A stretch of DNA of 64,000 bases, from contig NZ_NCSQ01000168.1 in the NCBI RefSeq assembly GCF_002105465.1, positions 16,373 to 80,372 on the forward strand, written 5' to 3'. Below are positions 8,097 through 17,128 of the stretch, one piece after another (the stretch's first letter is position 1; every line of letters begins with the position of its first letter). The position numbers and the translations under genes are program-made. Source of the stretch: Aquidulcibacter paucihalophilus (GTDB lineage: Bacteria; Pseudomonadota; Alphaproteobacteria; Caulobacterales; Aquidulcibacteraceae). The notes beneath the pieces are model-generated. The model saw only the letters and a program-made list of their open reading frames with translations, was not told the origin of the DNA and did no database searches.

Positions 8097-9128
8097 ATGA
8101 CACAGACACTTCTTACCCGACGTTCCGCCCTTGTGGGTCTTTCAGCCCTTGTTTCCACGCCCGCAGTCGCCCAAACCCGGTTTGCGGCAGCCAAAGCCTA
8201 TTCAACCGCCCGACGTGGCATTTCCATGTTGGTGATGCAGCGCGGTCAGATTCTGTTTGAGGATTATCAGGGACAGGGTCAGCGGTTTAAAGGTTGGGAA
8301 TTGGCCAGTGGCACCAAAAGCTTCTCTGGTGTCATGGCCGCAGCGCTCGTTCAAGACGGCTTACTTAAGCTTGAGGAAGTTTGCGCCGACACATTGCCCG
8401 AATTTTGGTCTGATCGGTATCGCAGCGCCATAAAAGTATCCGATCTTTTGCACCTGGTTAGTGGCATTGACGGGAAGGATGGACGTAATTTTGGCGATGT
8501 CCCAACCTATGCCGAAGCCGTGGCAGTTCCTTCAACCAAGGCCACCGGCACGCAGTTTTCCTATGGCCCCGTGCCATTTCAAGTCTTCGGGGAAATGGTG
8601 CGGCGTAAGTTAATCGCGGCCAAAACAGGTGATGCTGACCCCTTGGCCTACCTAACGCGGCGTATTTTCGCGCCTTTGGGCATCCGTCCGATACGCTGGC
8701 AGCGCGGCAGTGATGGCATGCCTCATCTACCATCTGGTGCGGCAATAAGCGCGCGCGACTGGGCAAATTTTGGGCAGTTTGTGTTGGCTGGAGGTGTGCA
8801 TCGCGGGCGGGCGTTGGTTGATTCTACCGCGCTACGGGCCAATTTTGAGGCCAGTTCGGCTAATCCTGGCTATGGTTTGACCTGGTGGCTTCCGCGCGCG
8901 GGCATGATAGGTCCGGGCCCACGTTCTGGTGTGGCTGGAGAGGCCGTCTCGCTGGCCGGGTTAGGCAAGCTTTATATGGCGGCGGGGGCAGGCAATCAGC
9001 GACTTTACCTGTTGCCTGACCAAGACATGGTCATTGTTCGCCAAGCTGATGGGATACGTGAAACTATGCGTCGCGGCGCGGGCGATTGGTCAGATCAGAC
9101 GTTTTTAAGCCTCGTTTTGGGTGCTTAA
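8097..9128 (+). CDS. exported serine hydrolase, beta-lactamase class C-like fold
   Basis: The 343-residue protein starts with a signal peptide whose twin arginines sit in LLTRRSALVGLSALV, suggesting Tat export, and a probable cleavage site after TPAVAQ. The nucleophile motif SxxK is SGTK (S71 and K74), which marks the penicillin-binding-protein/class C beta-lactamase superfamily. A tyrosine motif follows in FSYGPVPFQ. Members include esterases, D-aminopeptidases and beta-lactamases; nothing here identifies the substrate. A second hydrolase of this fold lies at 57845-59071. The stop overlaps the convergent enoyl-CoA hydratase gene by 4 bp. The Tat translocase that may export it is encoded at 20.8-22.4 kb. 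Confidence 0.8.
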   Translation: MTQTLLTRRSALVGLSALVSTPAVAQTRFAAAKAYSTARRGISMLVMQRGQILFEDYQGQGQRFKGWELASGTKSFSGVMAAALVQDGLLKLEEVCADTLPEFWSDRYRSAIKVSDLLHLVSGIDGKDGRNFGDVPTYAEAVAVPSTKATGTQFSYGPVPFQVFGEMVRRKLIAAKTGDADPLAYLTRRIFAPLGIRPIRWQRGSDGMPHLPSGAAISARDWANFGQFVLAGGVHRGRALVDSTALRANFEASSANPGYGLTWWLPRAGMIGPGPRSGVAGEAVSLAGLGKLYMAAGAGNQRLYLLPDQDMVIVRQADGIRETMRRGAGDWSDQTFLSLVLGA

Positions 9129-9898
9129 GTCTGTCCGCGACCGCGTGCTTGAACAGCCTCGCGATTGGCAGCGACTTTGTCGGGTGTGACTTGATTGTTG
9201 CGCTCGGTTGAGAAGGCGGTCTCAAAGTGCAAGCCCGCGCCAAAGGTCATGGCAAAGCCATCATTGATCAGCTTCTTGTAGTCTTGCTGCGCTTGAGACG
9301 GCATGGTGGCCATGTCGGCGGCCAATTTTAAGGCAGTGGGCATCAAGTCCTCAGGACGAACAACCCGATTGACCAAGCCCCAGCTCTCGGCGGTCTCGGC
9401 ATCTAAGAAATTGCCGGTAAGGGATAACTCCTTCGCGCGATATATCCCGATCAGGCGCGACAATTTCTGCGACAGGCCCCAGCCGGGCATAATGCCAACG
9501 CGCCCATGCGTGTCGGCAAAGCGGGCGGCGGTCGAGGCAATCAAGACATCGCACGCCAGCGCGACTTCAAAACCGCCCGTGATCGCGACACCATTAATCG
9601 CCCCAATAACCGGTTTTGTGCTGATCTCAATCGCACGGACGGGATTGGCTTCAGGCTTTTCTGCCGTCGCATCCCCCATAGCTAGTGGGTCGGTCGACAA
9701 TTCCTTTAGATCTAGCCCTGCCGTAAAGGCCCGTCCGGCACCGGTCAAAATAATAACCCGGATGGCATCATCCTGATTGAGCTCTATCATAGCTTCATAG
9801 AGCGCCGATCGCATGGCCTTCGACATGGCGTTCATCGCCTCTGGCCGGTTAAGAGTGACAATGGCGATGGCGTCTTGACGGTCGATAGTCAGAGTCAT
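9125..9898 (-). CDS. enoyl-CoA hydratase/isomerase family protein (crotonase-like)
   Basis: The 257-residue protein shows the crotonase fold. The first oxyanion-hole segment is GRAFTAGLDLKEL, the second is AITGGFEVALACDVLIAS, and RVGIMPGWGLSQKLSR is the helix that normally carries a catalytic glutamate. In the canonical hydratase that glutamate stands in the E-x-x-x-P region; here the position reads GRVGIMPG, so hydratase activity on trans-2-enoyl-CoA is not certain and an isomerase or other crotonase reaction is possible. The length is normal. It is a single gene converging on the serine hydrolase. It probably acts in fatty-acid or aromatic acyl-CoA breakdown in the cytoplasm. Confidence 0.87.
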   Translation of the reverse strand: MTLTIDRQDAIAIVTLNRPEAMNAMSKAMRSALYEAMIELNQDDAIRVIILTGAGRAFTAGLDLKELSTDPLAMGDATAEKPEANPVRAIEISTKPVIGAINGVAITGGFEVALACDVLIASTAARFADTHGRVGIMPGWGLSQKLSRLIGIYRAKELSLTGNFLDAETAESWGLVNRVVRPEDLMPTALKLAADMATMPSQAQQDYKKLINDGFAMTFGAGLHFETAFSTERNNQVTPDKVAANREAVQARGRGQT

Positions 9899-9978
9899 GG
9901 GACTTCCTTCAGGCTTTGGTCTGGGTCAAACAGCGCAGACTTTGTGCGTGGCCCGGCAGGAAAAGGCAATGCTAGGCT

Positions 9979-10959
9979 TCAATTGATCGATTGGGGTGGG
10001 GCAATTGTAACCATCAGCGGGAAGTGGTCTGACCCCACATCAGACCCCACCTTGCACGCGAGAACATCCACATCACGGACCAGAACATGGTCGATCGTGA
10101 CCTTGAGACCTGGAATCCGATCCAATTTGGTGCCGCTCCAGCCAATTGGCCGCCATGTTCCAACAGCCGGACCGCCGCAAGCGACACGCTTAAGCCCCGC
10201 AGTTTGCAGCAAGTTATAGAAGGGCAGCGCACTTGGCGTGGTGTTAAAGTCGCCCATGATCACCACCGGGCCCGGCTCGTTCTGCACCGCTTCTGCCAAA
10301 GTCGCCAGTTCGCGATTCCGCACACGCAGGCCTTCGCCCCGCCCGCGGGTTGGGTTTTGAAGATGCAGCACGATCAGCGTGTATCCCTCGCAGCGTGCCT
10401 TCAGCCCAAAGTTGCGGCCTTCGAAGACGGCTAACTCGCCATTGGGCCTTTCAACTTTGCAGCCCAAAGTCTCAACGCCCCAAGTTTCCTTCGATGGGGT
10501 TACAAATTCTGGGTGGCCAATTCCTGGAAACAATTCGCGCAGATTGCTGTATTCGGGTACTTCGCCAAGACCAATTGCTTTGGCCTGCTTCACTTCGGGC
10601 AGCAACGCAAAGCTCTTCAAGGCGAGGCGATTATCGTGAATATTCGCCCAAGCCAGGGTCTGGCCGTCAGCCATCTCTGCCTCGGTAAAGTTAGAGGGCG
10701 GATAAAGTGTTGGCACACGCAGATTGAAGAATAACAAGGCCAATAAAGCAAAAGCCTGCACCAGGGTCATGACGCGCCATTTGCCGAACCAAAACGCAGC
10801 TAAGCCCACCAAGCCGAAGACCATAATCAGCCGATCCCAGGCGCCAAACAAAGCCAAGATCCAATGGAAAGGGGCGCCAAGCGCTAGCCCGCAAAGACCC
10901 AAGGTCGCAAGCCCAATCAATCCCAAGGTCAGACGCACAATCCAAATCAGAATGGTCAA
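9979..10959 (-). CDS. membrane-anchored endonuclease/exonuclease/phosphatase family protein
   Basis: Three hydrophobic segments fill about the first 80 of 326 residues, and the rest is an EEP (DNase I-like) domain that would face the periplasm. The metal and catalytic signatures are the glutamate in [10 protein letters not shown], the aspartate/asparagine of [13 protein letters not shown] and the final GSDHFPLMV. The fold cleaves phosphodiester bonds in nucleic acids, lipids or inositides. The membrane anchor argues against a DNA-repair role and for a phospholipid or extracellular substrate. Its start overlaps the trmFO stop by 4 bp, so the two are co-transcribed, though no functional link is evident. 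Confidence 0.82.
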   Translation of the reverse strand: MTILIWIVRLTLGLIGLATLGLCGLALGAPFHWILALFGAWDRLIMVFGLVGLAAFWFGKWRVMTLVQAFALLALLFFNLRVPTLYPPSNFTEAEMADGQTLAWANIHDNRLALKSFALLPEVKQAKAIGLGEVPEYSNLRELFPGIGHPEFVTPSKETWGVETLGCKVERPNGELAVFEGRNFGLKARCEGYTLIVLHLQNPTRGRGEGLRVRNRELATLAEAVQNEPGPVVIMGDFNTTPSALPFYNLLQTAGLKRVACGGPAVGTWRPIGWSGTKLDRIPGLKVTIDHVLVRDVDVLACKVGSDVGSDHFPLMVTIAPPQSIN

Positions 10960-12338
10960 GCGGCTTGTTCTTTCTCGCTTGGGCCAAGCCAGGCTTCGAG
11001 GTCGCTCAAGGCGCGAACCGCTAGCGCTTTTTTGCGCAGGCGCCCCCGTTCTTTCCCTTTTCCACCTGCATCTTCACTCAATTCCGGGAAAAGTCCGAAA
11101 TTGACATTCATGGGCTGGAAGCTGCCTTTGCCGCCGTCCACATGCCCCCCAGTGACATGGTTCAACAGCGCGCCCAAAGCGGTTGTTATCGGGGGCAAAT
11201 GAGGTTCGATGCCTAAACGCTCCGCCCGGGCAAAACGGCCAGCGAGGAGGCCAATAGCCGCACTTTCGACATAGCCTTCACACCCGGTGATCTGACCGGC
11301 AAATCGAATATCGGGACGCGATTTCAGCCGCAGGCTTGCATCTAACAATTTGGGCGAATTGAGGAAAGTATTGCGATGAATGCCACCCAAACGGGCAAAC
11401 TGGGCCTGTTCAAGGCCGGGGATCATACGGATGACTTCGGTCTGGGCCCCATGTTTCAACTTGGTTTGAAAGCCGACCATATTGAACAACGTACCCAACG
11501 CATTGTCCTGACGCAATTGGACCACAGCCCAAGGCCTTTTCCCGGTGCGCGGATCAATCAGGCCAACCGGTTTCATCGGGCCAAAGCGCAGGGTTTCGCG
11601 GCCACGTTCGGCCATCACTTCGATCGGCAAGCATCCTTCAAAATAGGGTGTGTTCTCCCACTCTTTGAAACTGGTCTTTTCGCCCGCCAACAAGGCATTG
11701 ATAAAAGCTTCATATTCCTCTTTGTTCATTGGGCAATTGATATAGTCCGCCCCATCGCCCTCCGGGCCCACTTTGTCCCAGCGACTTTGGAACCAAGCAA
11801 TATCAAAATTGATGCTTTCGCGGTGGACGATGGGCGCGATGGCATCGAAAAAAGCTAGCTCATCCTCTCCCGTCACCGATTGAACCGCTTGGGCCAAAAG
11901 ATCCGAGGTTAATGGGCCGGTCGCGATAATCGTGCTGCCCCAGGATTCAGGTGGCAGCTCAGTCACTTCTTCGCGTACAAGCGTAATCAGGGGTTCTTGC
12001 GTCAGGGCTTGCGTCACCGCTGCAGAGAAGCCATCACGATCAACCGCCAAGGCAGATCCCGCAGGAACCTTGTGCGCATCCGCACATGCCATGATGAGCG
12101 AGCCTGCACGCCGCATTTCCGCATGGATCAACCCAACTGCATTGAACTCCCAATCATCGGAACGAAATGAATTCGAACACACAAGCTCTGCCAAACCATC
12201 GGTTTGATGCGCGTCGGTCTTCCGAACAGGGCGCATTTCGTGGAGAATGACAGGAACACCCGCTCGGCTGATCTGCCAAGCCGCTTCGCTTCCAGCGAGG
12301 CCGCCGCCAATAATGTGGATAGGTTTTACATGGGTCAT
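10956..12338 (-). CDS. trmFO: methylenetetrahydrofolate-tRNA-(uracil-5-)-methyltransferase
   Basis: TrmFO makes 5-methyluridine at position 54 in the T-loop of tRNA, with 5,10-methylenetetrahydrofolate as carbon donor and reduced FAD as hydride source. The 460-residue protein has the FAD-binding [12 protein letters not shown] segment at residues 11-22 and the family-specific [15 protein letters not shown], whose cysteine is the known nucleophile region. It also has the C-terminal [13 protein letters not shown] segment. It is the folate-dependent counterpart of TrmA and typical of alphaproteobacteria and Gram-positive bacteria. It is the first gene of a two-gene unit with the EEP protein. Confidence 0.96.
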   Translation of the reverse strand: MTHVKPIHIIGGGLAGSEAAWQISRAGVPVILHEMRPVRKTDAHQTDGLAELVCSNSFRSDDWEFNAVGLIHAEMRRAGSLIMACADAHKVPAGSALAVDRDGFSAAVTQALTQEPLITLVREEVTELPPESWGSTIIATGPLTSDLLAQAVQSVTGEDELAFFDAIAPIVHRESINFDIAWFQSRWDKVGPEGDGADYINCPMNKEEYEAFINALLAGEKTSFKEWENTPYFEGCLPIEVMAERGRETLRFGPMKPVGLIDPRTGKRPWAVVQLRQDNALGTLFNMVGFQTKLKHGAQTEVIRMIPGLEQAQFARLGGIHRNTFLNSPKLLDASLRLKSRPDIRFAGQITGCEGYVESAAIGLLAGRFARAERLGIEPHLPPITTALGALLNHVTGGHVDGGKGSFQPMNVNFGLFPELSEDAGGKGKERGRLRKKALAVRALSDLEAWLGPSEKEQAA

Positions 12339-12557
12339 GCAGCTTCAAATAGCGCAGCCTTGGCCTCGAGGGGAGGGGGCGGGCTCAGTCGCTAAGGCCT
12401 GCCACTGTCATTCCTTGCCCCTTTTGCGGGGGCCGGCGCGATCAAGCTTGTTTGATTACCCCTCTTGCACGCCAAAAGGATATAGCCGAAGGGAAAAGCG
12501 CACGATCCGGGGACGCCAAGGGCTGCTAGGCCCCTGTACCCATTTTGAGGAATTTCA

Positions 12558-13436
12558 ATGTTAAAGACTTTCTCCCCTTCTGAAGCGGCCTTCTCTCTAT
12601 TTGAATTGACCAAGCGCCAGCCGCAATTCGTGATGCGTTATGCCATGCTTTCTGCAGGGGTAATGGCAATCAACCTGTTGCTGGTTGCGGCGACCAATGC
12701 GGGGGAGGCGATGCAGCGTTATCTCGAACTCGCGCAAACCGAAACCATGCCTCAACTGGATGAAGTACAGGCCATTCTGGGGCCTGCGATGCCGGCTTTG
12801 ATTTTCTCCTATGTGACCAGCGCCATTCTGAATGCCTTTTTGGCCGGTATGGCCTTGCGCAAGACTTTGCATGACCGCGAGGACGGATTTTGGGGTCTGC
12901 AAGCTGGCCTTATTGAAGTGCGCTATCTGATTGCGACGGTGGCCCTTATCCTCATCATAATAGTCACCAGCGCACTTCTTGTGATGATTTCAACCCTCTT
13001 GGCTGGTGTTCAAGGCGCTCTTGGCAGCCTCGCGGCCATTGCTTCCATGGGTGCCCTGTTTTGGTTCGGCATCCGCTTAAGTCAGTTTGGCGTTATGGGG
13101 GCGGTGACGGGCACGCTGGGTCTGAAAGAATCTTTTGAACAAACCAAGGGCAAATTCTGGCGCTATACGGGTGCCTATGCCTTGTGGCTGGTGGTTGTAA
13201 TCATCCTGGGCATCATCGTGCAAAGCCTTGCCACCATCGGTGCCTCGGCGCTGGGGACCCGAATTGGTTCCGGCTTGCCTGCGAATTTGGAGGCGTTTGC
13301 GACCGCCGGTTGGGCATTTTACACCCTTTTTTATGGGATGGTCACAGGCTTCCTCAATCTCGGCTTTATTTGTATCGGGGCCTATGCGTGGCACCAAAGC
13401 CGGGGCGACTTACCCCCGCCGAAGTCGGACCTCTAA
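12558..13436 (+). CDS. hypothetical polytopic membrane protein
   Basis: The 292-residue protein has about six transmembrane segments: near residues 27-45, 80-100, 120-150, 155-180, 195-220 and 245-275. It has no charged residues inside these that would suggest a transporter site. A GAGGA ribosome binding site precedes the ATG. The charge pattern and the amphipathic N-terminal helix (PSEAAFSLFELTKRQPQF) resemble loosely conserved alphaproteobacterial membrane proteins of unknown function. I cannot name a family. The 219-bp gap upstream, shared with trmFO on the other strand, would hold divergent promoters. The gene converges on xthA with a 12-bp gap. Confidence 0.7.
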   Translation: MLKTFSPSEAAFSLFELTKRQPQFVMRYAMLSAGVMAINLLLVAATNAGEAMQRYLELAQTETMPQLDEVQAILGPAMPALIFSYVTSAILNAFLAGMALRKTLHDREDGFWGLQAGLIEVRYLIATVALILIIIVTSALLVMISTLLAGVQGALGSLAAIASMGALFWFGIRLSQFGVMGAVTGTLGLKESFEQTKGKFWRYTGAYALWLVVVIILGIIVQSLATIGASALGTRIGSGLPANLEAFATAGWAFYTLFYGMVTGFLNLGFICIGAYAWHQSRGDLPPPKSDL

Positions 13437-13448
13437 CGGCCAATCGCT

Positions 13449-14231
13449 TTAAAAGTCGAAGTCTGCGGTTACGGGAACGTGGTCTGACGCCTTCTCCCGT
13501 GCCCGTACCATACGCCAGATTTTGACCTCTTTCAGTCGATCTGCCGCCTGTGGGCTGATGGCGAAATGGTCGATGCGGATGCCGTGATCCTTCGGCCACG
13601 CCCCTGCCTGATAGTCCCAGAATGTATAAGCATGTTCAGCCCCATTCACCGCCATGAAGGCGTCCGTCAGGCCCAGATTTAGCAGCCGTCGCCACGCGGC
13701 GCGGCTTTCGGGTTGGAAAAGGGCGTCGCCCATCCAAGCCGCCGGATCATAACAATCACCTGGCCGGGGGATAATGTTCCAATCCCCGGCGAGGACTAAG
13801 GGCTCTTCAAGGGTGAGGAGGTCTTTGACATGATCTTGCAGGCGAGTCATCCAGCGTAGCTTATAGTCGAATTTCTCGGTACCGAGCGGATTGCCATTCG
13901 GGCAATAAAGATTGGCGATCCGCACCGCGCCACTGGGCGTGGCGACTTCCACTTCCAGATAGCGCGCTTGCAGGTCTTCTTCCTCGCCCGGCAGCCGGTT
14001 TTGTGCCACTTCTGCAGGCAATCGGGTTAATATCGCCACGCCATTATAGCTCTTTTGGCCGGAAATGAAGCAATTGTAACCCGCGTCTTCAAGCGCCTCA
14101 CGCGGGAATTTGGCCTCTTCGCATTTGATTTCCTGAATACAAACAACATCAGGACCAGCTTCTTTCAGCCATTCCAAGAGGTTTGGCAGACGCGCGTTGA
14201 CAGAGTTGACATTAAAAGTCGCGATGCGCAT
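13449..14231 (-). CDS. xthA: exodeoxyribonuclease III
   Basis: Exonuclease III cleaves DNA 5' of abasic sites and trims 3' ends in base-excision repair. The 260-residue protein has every landmark of the ExoIII/APE branch: FNVNSVNARL at the start, the metal-binding glutamate E34 in VCIQEIKC, the LAGDWNI aspartate/asparagine pair, and the C-terminal SDHVPV. RIDHFAISP is the usual substrate-facing strand before it. Length matches the family. It is transcribed alone on the minus strand, divergent from a small secreted protein gene. Confidence 0.95.
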   Translation of the reverse strand: MRIATFNVNSVNARLPNLLEWLKEAGPDVVCIQEIKCEEAKFPREALEDAGYNCFISGQKSYNGVAILTRLPAEVAQNRLPGEEEDLQARYLEVEVATPSGAVRIANLYCPNGNPLGTEKFDYKLRWMTRLQDHVKDLLTLEEPLVLAGDWNIIPRPGDCYDPAAWMGDALFQPESRAAWRRLLNLGLTDAFMAVNGAEHAYTFWDYQAGAWPKDHGIRIDHFAISPQAADRLKEVKIWRMVRAREKASDHVPVTADFDF

Positions 14232-14311
14232 TAGTCCGATCCTTGAAGCTCTAAGCCTGAGTTAGGGTTTAGTGGAATTCGAAAAGTTTAACAGCCCCGA
14301 CGAGGTTCCCC

Positions 14312-14683
14312 ATGACAGGCCGCCCTTCTTCCCCTCGCAGACCTGCTTATTTGGTTGCTGGTCTCATCGCGATTGCTGGCGGCCTGGTGTGTGCTGGGGC
14401 AGCAATTGCCCAAGAAGCCGCCCAACCTGCACCAGCGGCCACAAGCCAACCATCGACGACGACCACCAACACGCCTGAAACAACCCAAGCCCAAGCACCT
14501 GCCGCCAAACCAAAGCGTCGCGGTGCCCGCATGGTTTGTAAGCAAGAGGCGATTTTGGGAACGCGCCTTAAATCAACCCGCACCTGCCGCACGGCAGACG
14601 AGTGGCGTCGCATTTCCCGTGGTTTTCAGGATTCATTGAAAGCCACGACCGATAAGGGTGGCGCTGTTTTCAGTGGCAATTAG
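14312..14683 (+). CDS. small secreted protein with conserved cysteine pair
   Basis: The 123-residue product has an N-terminal signal peptide (hydrophobic LVAGLIAIAGGLVCAGAAIA, cleaved near AQE). A threonine/proline/alanine-rich linker of about 45 residues follows, then a compact basic C-terminal part with MVCKQEAILGTRLKSTRTC and TADEWRR. Many alphaproteobacterial periplasmic proteins share this pattern of C-x5-G[ST]RL-x4-C-x3-EW, usually without an assigned role. The two cysteines, 17 residues apart, could form a disulfide. It is probably periplasmic. It lies divergent from xthA and convergent with a nitroreductase, and neither suggests a function. Confidence 0.72.
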   Translation: MTGRPSSPRRPAYLVAGLIAIAGGLVCAGAAIAQEAAQPAPAATSQPSTTTTNTPETTQAQAPAAKPKRRGARMVCKQEAILGTRLKSTRTCRTADEWRRISRGFQDSLKATTDKGGAVFSGN

Positions 14684-14692
14684 GTCCTTATT

Positions 14693-15364
14693 CTAAAAGC
14701 CTTTGAATTGGGCGATTTCATCGAGAGGGGCGCGCTCGGTCCGCAATTGATTGATCGGCGCGTCCTTGTCTTCATAACCCAGCGCCAAACCGCAATAGAT
14801 GACTTCATTGTCCGGCAAGCCAAAATGGGTTGCGAGGCTTTGGCGCACCATGCCCCAAGCCTCTTGCATACAGGTGGCCAAGCCGCGCTCTTCGGCGACC
14901 AGACAGATCGTCTGCATCAGCATGCCCATATGGGCCCATTGACCATGGCCCATGGAACGGTCAATCACGAAAAAAATGCCAACGGGTGCACCAAAAAACT
15001 GATAATTACGCGACATCTGGCCCAAGCGCCCAAGCTTGTCTTCGCGGGGAATGCCAAGGATTTGGTACATATCTTCCCCAACCTTATAGCGGCGGGAACG
15101 ATGGGGTTCTTTGACTTCGGCAGGATAGATTGGGAATTCACCGGCTTCCCCGCGGGGATTCTCATTCAGCGCCCTTTGTGCCAAGGCCACAACGGCGTCT
15201 CGCTCTTCCCCCGCAATCACAATCATTTTCCACGGCTGCAAATTGCCGCCGGATGGCGCTGAGCGGGCGATATCCAAAAGCGCGCGAACTTCTTCCAAGG
15301 GTACGGGATCTGGCTTAAAGGCGCGCACAGATTTGCGTTGCTTCACAGCGACTTCAATATTCAT
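14693..15364 (-). CDS. nitroreductase-family flavoprotein
   Basis: The 223-residue protein is an FMN-dependent nitroreductase-fold enzyme. The FMN phosphate-binding RKSVRAFKPDPVP start, the SAPSGGNLQPWK loop that contacts the flavin, and the C-terminal CGLALGYEDKDAP segment are all in place. Members reduce nitroaromatics, quinones or flavins with NAD(P)H in the cytoplasm as homodimers. The natural substrate is unknown. The gene is on the minus strand just upstream, in the transcription sense, of nothing co-directional: erpA lies behind it at 15762. The two may share a transcript with a 68-bp gap. Confidence 0.87.
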   Translation of the reverse strand: MNIEVAVKQRKSVRAFKPDPVPLEEVRALLDIARSAPSGGNLQPWKMIVIAGEERDAVVALAQRALNENPRGEAGEFPIYPAEVKEPHRSRRYKVGEDMYQILGIPREDKLGRLGQMSRNYQFFGAPVGIFFVIDRSMGHGQWAHMGMLMQTICLVAEERGLATCMQEAWGMVRQSLATHFGLPDNEVIYCGLALGYEDKDAPINQLRTERAPLDEIAQFKGF

Positions 15365-15432
15365 GATTGTATTCCTGAGCTGGTATTTTTTTCCAGACTA
15401 AGGCCAAATGCGCCTTTGGGGCAAGCGGCCTC

Positions 15433-15762
15433 TTAGACAGAAAAGCTAATCCCACAGCCGCACGAGGATTTCGCATTCGGATTGCGGATTTTAAAGGACG
15501 AGCCGATCAGATCATCGACCCAGTCAATTTCTGCGCCCTCCAAAAAGGGCAGAGAGACTTGATCGACGGCGACTTTGGCTGCGCCTTTTTCAATAATCAC
15601 ATCATCCTCGCCCGCCTGCTCGGCAAAGCCAAATTCATATTGAAAGCCCGAACAGCCCCCGCCATTGACGGCGACACGAAACAAGTTCGCCCCGGGCTCG
15701 GTGGCAATAAGATGTTCAATTTTCGCCGCTGCGGCATCTGAAACAGAAAAACCTGACTGCAT
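15433..15762 (-). CDS. erpA: A-type iron-sulfur carrier protein (ErpA/IscA/HesB family)
   Basis: I start the gene at the ATG at 15762, giving 109 residues beginning MQSGFSVSDAAAAKIEHL, because this is where the family begins. The longer frame to 15891 would overlap the divergent dgt start. Three cysteines that bind the cluster are present: C37 in NGGGCSGFQYEF, and C101 and C103 in SSCGCGISF. A-type carriers receive [4Fe-4S] or [2Fe-2S] clusters from scaffold proteins and hand them to target enzymes. The protein next to dgt and xthA in alphaproteobacteria is usually annotated ErpA, but IscA and ErpA cannot be separated by motif. Confidence 0.9.
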   Translation of the reverse strand: MQSGFSVSDAAAAKIEHLIATEPGANLFRVAVNGGGCSGFQYEFGFAEQAGEDDVIIEKGAAKVAVDQVSLPFLEGAEIDWVDDLIGSSFKIRNPNAKSSCGCGISFSV

Positions 15763-15879
15763 GCGTGTAAGCCTATCTTCATGTAAGGGCGCGAAAAGGC
15801 AGCTTGAACGCCAAGCTGTTTTCTTTTCCGTCAACTTTATCCCTATATGGGGTAGAAACTTGTTTTGAGGAAGACCCTG

Positions 15880-17061
15880 ATGCCTGTCCAACCGCGCCCA
15901 GCGCCTTTCGCCGCAGATCCCGCCAAGAGTCGCGGCAGACGCTGGTCAGAGCCAGAAAGCCAAACACGCTCTCCTTTTGAGCGTGATCGCGACCGGATCA
16001 TCCATTCCACAGCTTTCCGGCGCCTGAAAGGGAAGACCCAAGTGTTTGTTGCCCATGAGGGCGACCACTTTCGCACCCGTTTGACCCATTCCTTGGAAGT
16101 GGCCCAAATAGCCCGTTCTGTATCGCGCCGCCTTGGACTTAACGAAGATTTGGCCGAAGCCTGTGCCTTAGCCCATGATTTGGGCCATCCGCCCTTTGGT
16201 CATACGGGCGAGCATGCGCTGGATGATTGCATGAAGCCTTGGGGCGGGTTTGACCATAATGCGCAGACCTTGCGCGTATTGACGCGCCTTGAACGCCGCT
16301 ACCCAGGTTTCGATGGCTTGAATCTGACGTGGGAGACCTTGGAAGGCACGGTTAAACACAATGGTCCGATGCTGGCCAAAGGTGTGACACTGGAGAGCTT
16401 GGCCCCAGTTTGGCAAAATCTAAATGCTGAATTTGATATGGGTCTCACAACTTTTGCTTCCGCAGAAGCCCAAGTCGCTGCCGTAGCCGATGACATTGCC
16501 TATAATAATCACGATATTGACGATGCCTTGAGCGGTGGCATTTTTACCGACGCAGAAATGTGTGACAGCGTGCCCTTGGTGCGTGAAGTCTATGACGAGG
16601 CCGCCCGCGACTATCCCAATCTAGACCTTGGTCGGATGCGGGGGGAAGTTATTCGCCGCTTGATTGGCATTTGGGTGAATGATCTTGTTGTTGAGAGCCA
16701 AAGACGCATCGCGATCTACAACCCGCAGTCGGTGGACGAAGTGCGTGCCTTACCACAGGCTTTGGTTGGCTTTTCTGACGAGATGATTGCAAAAGCCGCA
16801 ACGCTTCGCGAATTCCTCTATGCGAAAATGTACCGCCATTGGCGGATGAATCGCTCGCGCAGCCAAGCTCGGCGAATCGTTCGGGAATTATTCGACGTTT
16901 TTCTGGCCGAACCCGATACTTTGCCGCCAGATTGGTTGCATCTCCACAGCAAAGATTCCACGAAGGCAGCACGCTTGATTTGTGACTACATCGCTGGAAT
17001 GACTGATGATTTTGCAATTGATGAGCATCGTCGGCTCTTCAATCTTGATCGGACCTTGTAA
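15880..17061 (+). CDS. dgt: deoxyguanosinetriphosphate triphosphohydrolase-like protein
   Basis: The ATG at 15880 has a GAGGA sequence about 8 bases upstream and is preferred over a TTG at 15865. The 393-residue protein is an HD-domain dNTP triphosphohydrolase that removes the whole triphosphate from deoxynucleotides. The N-terminal [20 protein letters not shown] is diagnostic for the dGTPase family. The HD metal site is spread over [32 protein letters not shown] and [15 protein letters not shown]. It is the type 2 (bacterial dGTPase-like) form. It opens the plus-strand cluster that leads to tatC. In many relatives argS follows directly, but here the SPOR gene does. Confidence 0.93.
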   Translation: MPVQPRPAPFAADPAKSRGRRWSEPESQTRSPFERDRDRIIHSTAFRRLKGKTQVFVAHEGDHFRTRLTHSLEVAQIARSVSRRLGLNEDLAEACALAHDLGHPPFGHTGEHALDDCMKPWGGFDHNAQTLRVLTRLERRYPGFDGLNLTWETLEGTVKHNGPMLAKGVTLESLAPVWQNLNAEFDMGLTTFASAEAQVAAVADDIAYNNHDIDDALSGGIFTDAEMCDSVPLVREVYDEAARDYPNLDLGRMRGEVIRRLIGIWVNDLVVESQRRIAIYNPQSVDEVRALPQALVGFSDEMIAKAATLREFLYAKMYRHWRMNRSRSQARRIVRELFDVFLAEPDTLPPDWLHLHSKDSTKAARLICDYIAGMTDDFAIDEHRRLFNLDRTL

Positions 17062-17097
17062 CAAGGGGCTGGCGCCGACTCAATTGAGAGTTACAAG
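17055..17097 (+). other. inverted repeat between dgt and the SPOR gene
   Basis: CTTGTAAC at 17055-17062, covering the dgt stop codon, is an exact inverse of GTTACAAG at 17090-17097. The loop between them holds two smaller palindromes, GGCGCC and CTCAATTGAG. A pyrimidine-rich stretch follows. It could act as a terminator or attenuator ahead of the SPOR gene, whose start is 32 bases on, but there is no proper run of T. Confidence 0.3.
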
Positions 17098-17128
17098 AAA
17101 CTTTCTTTCAAGTCTGGAGTAGATTCGC

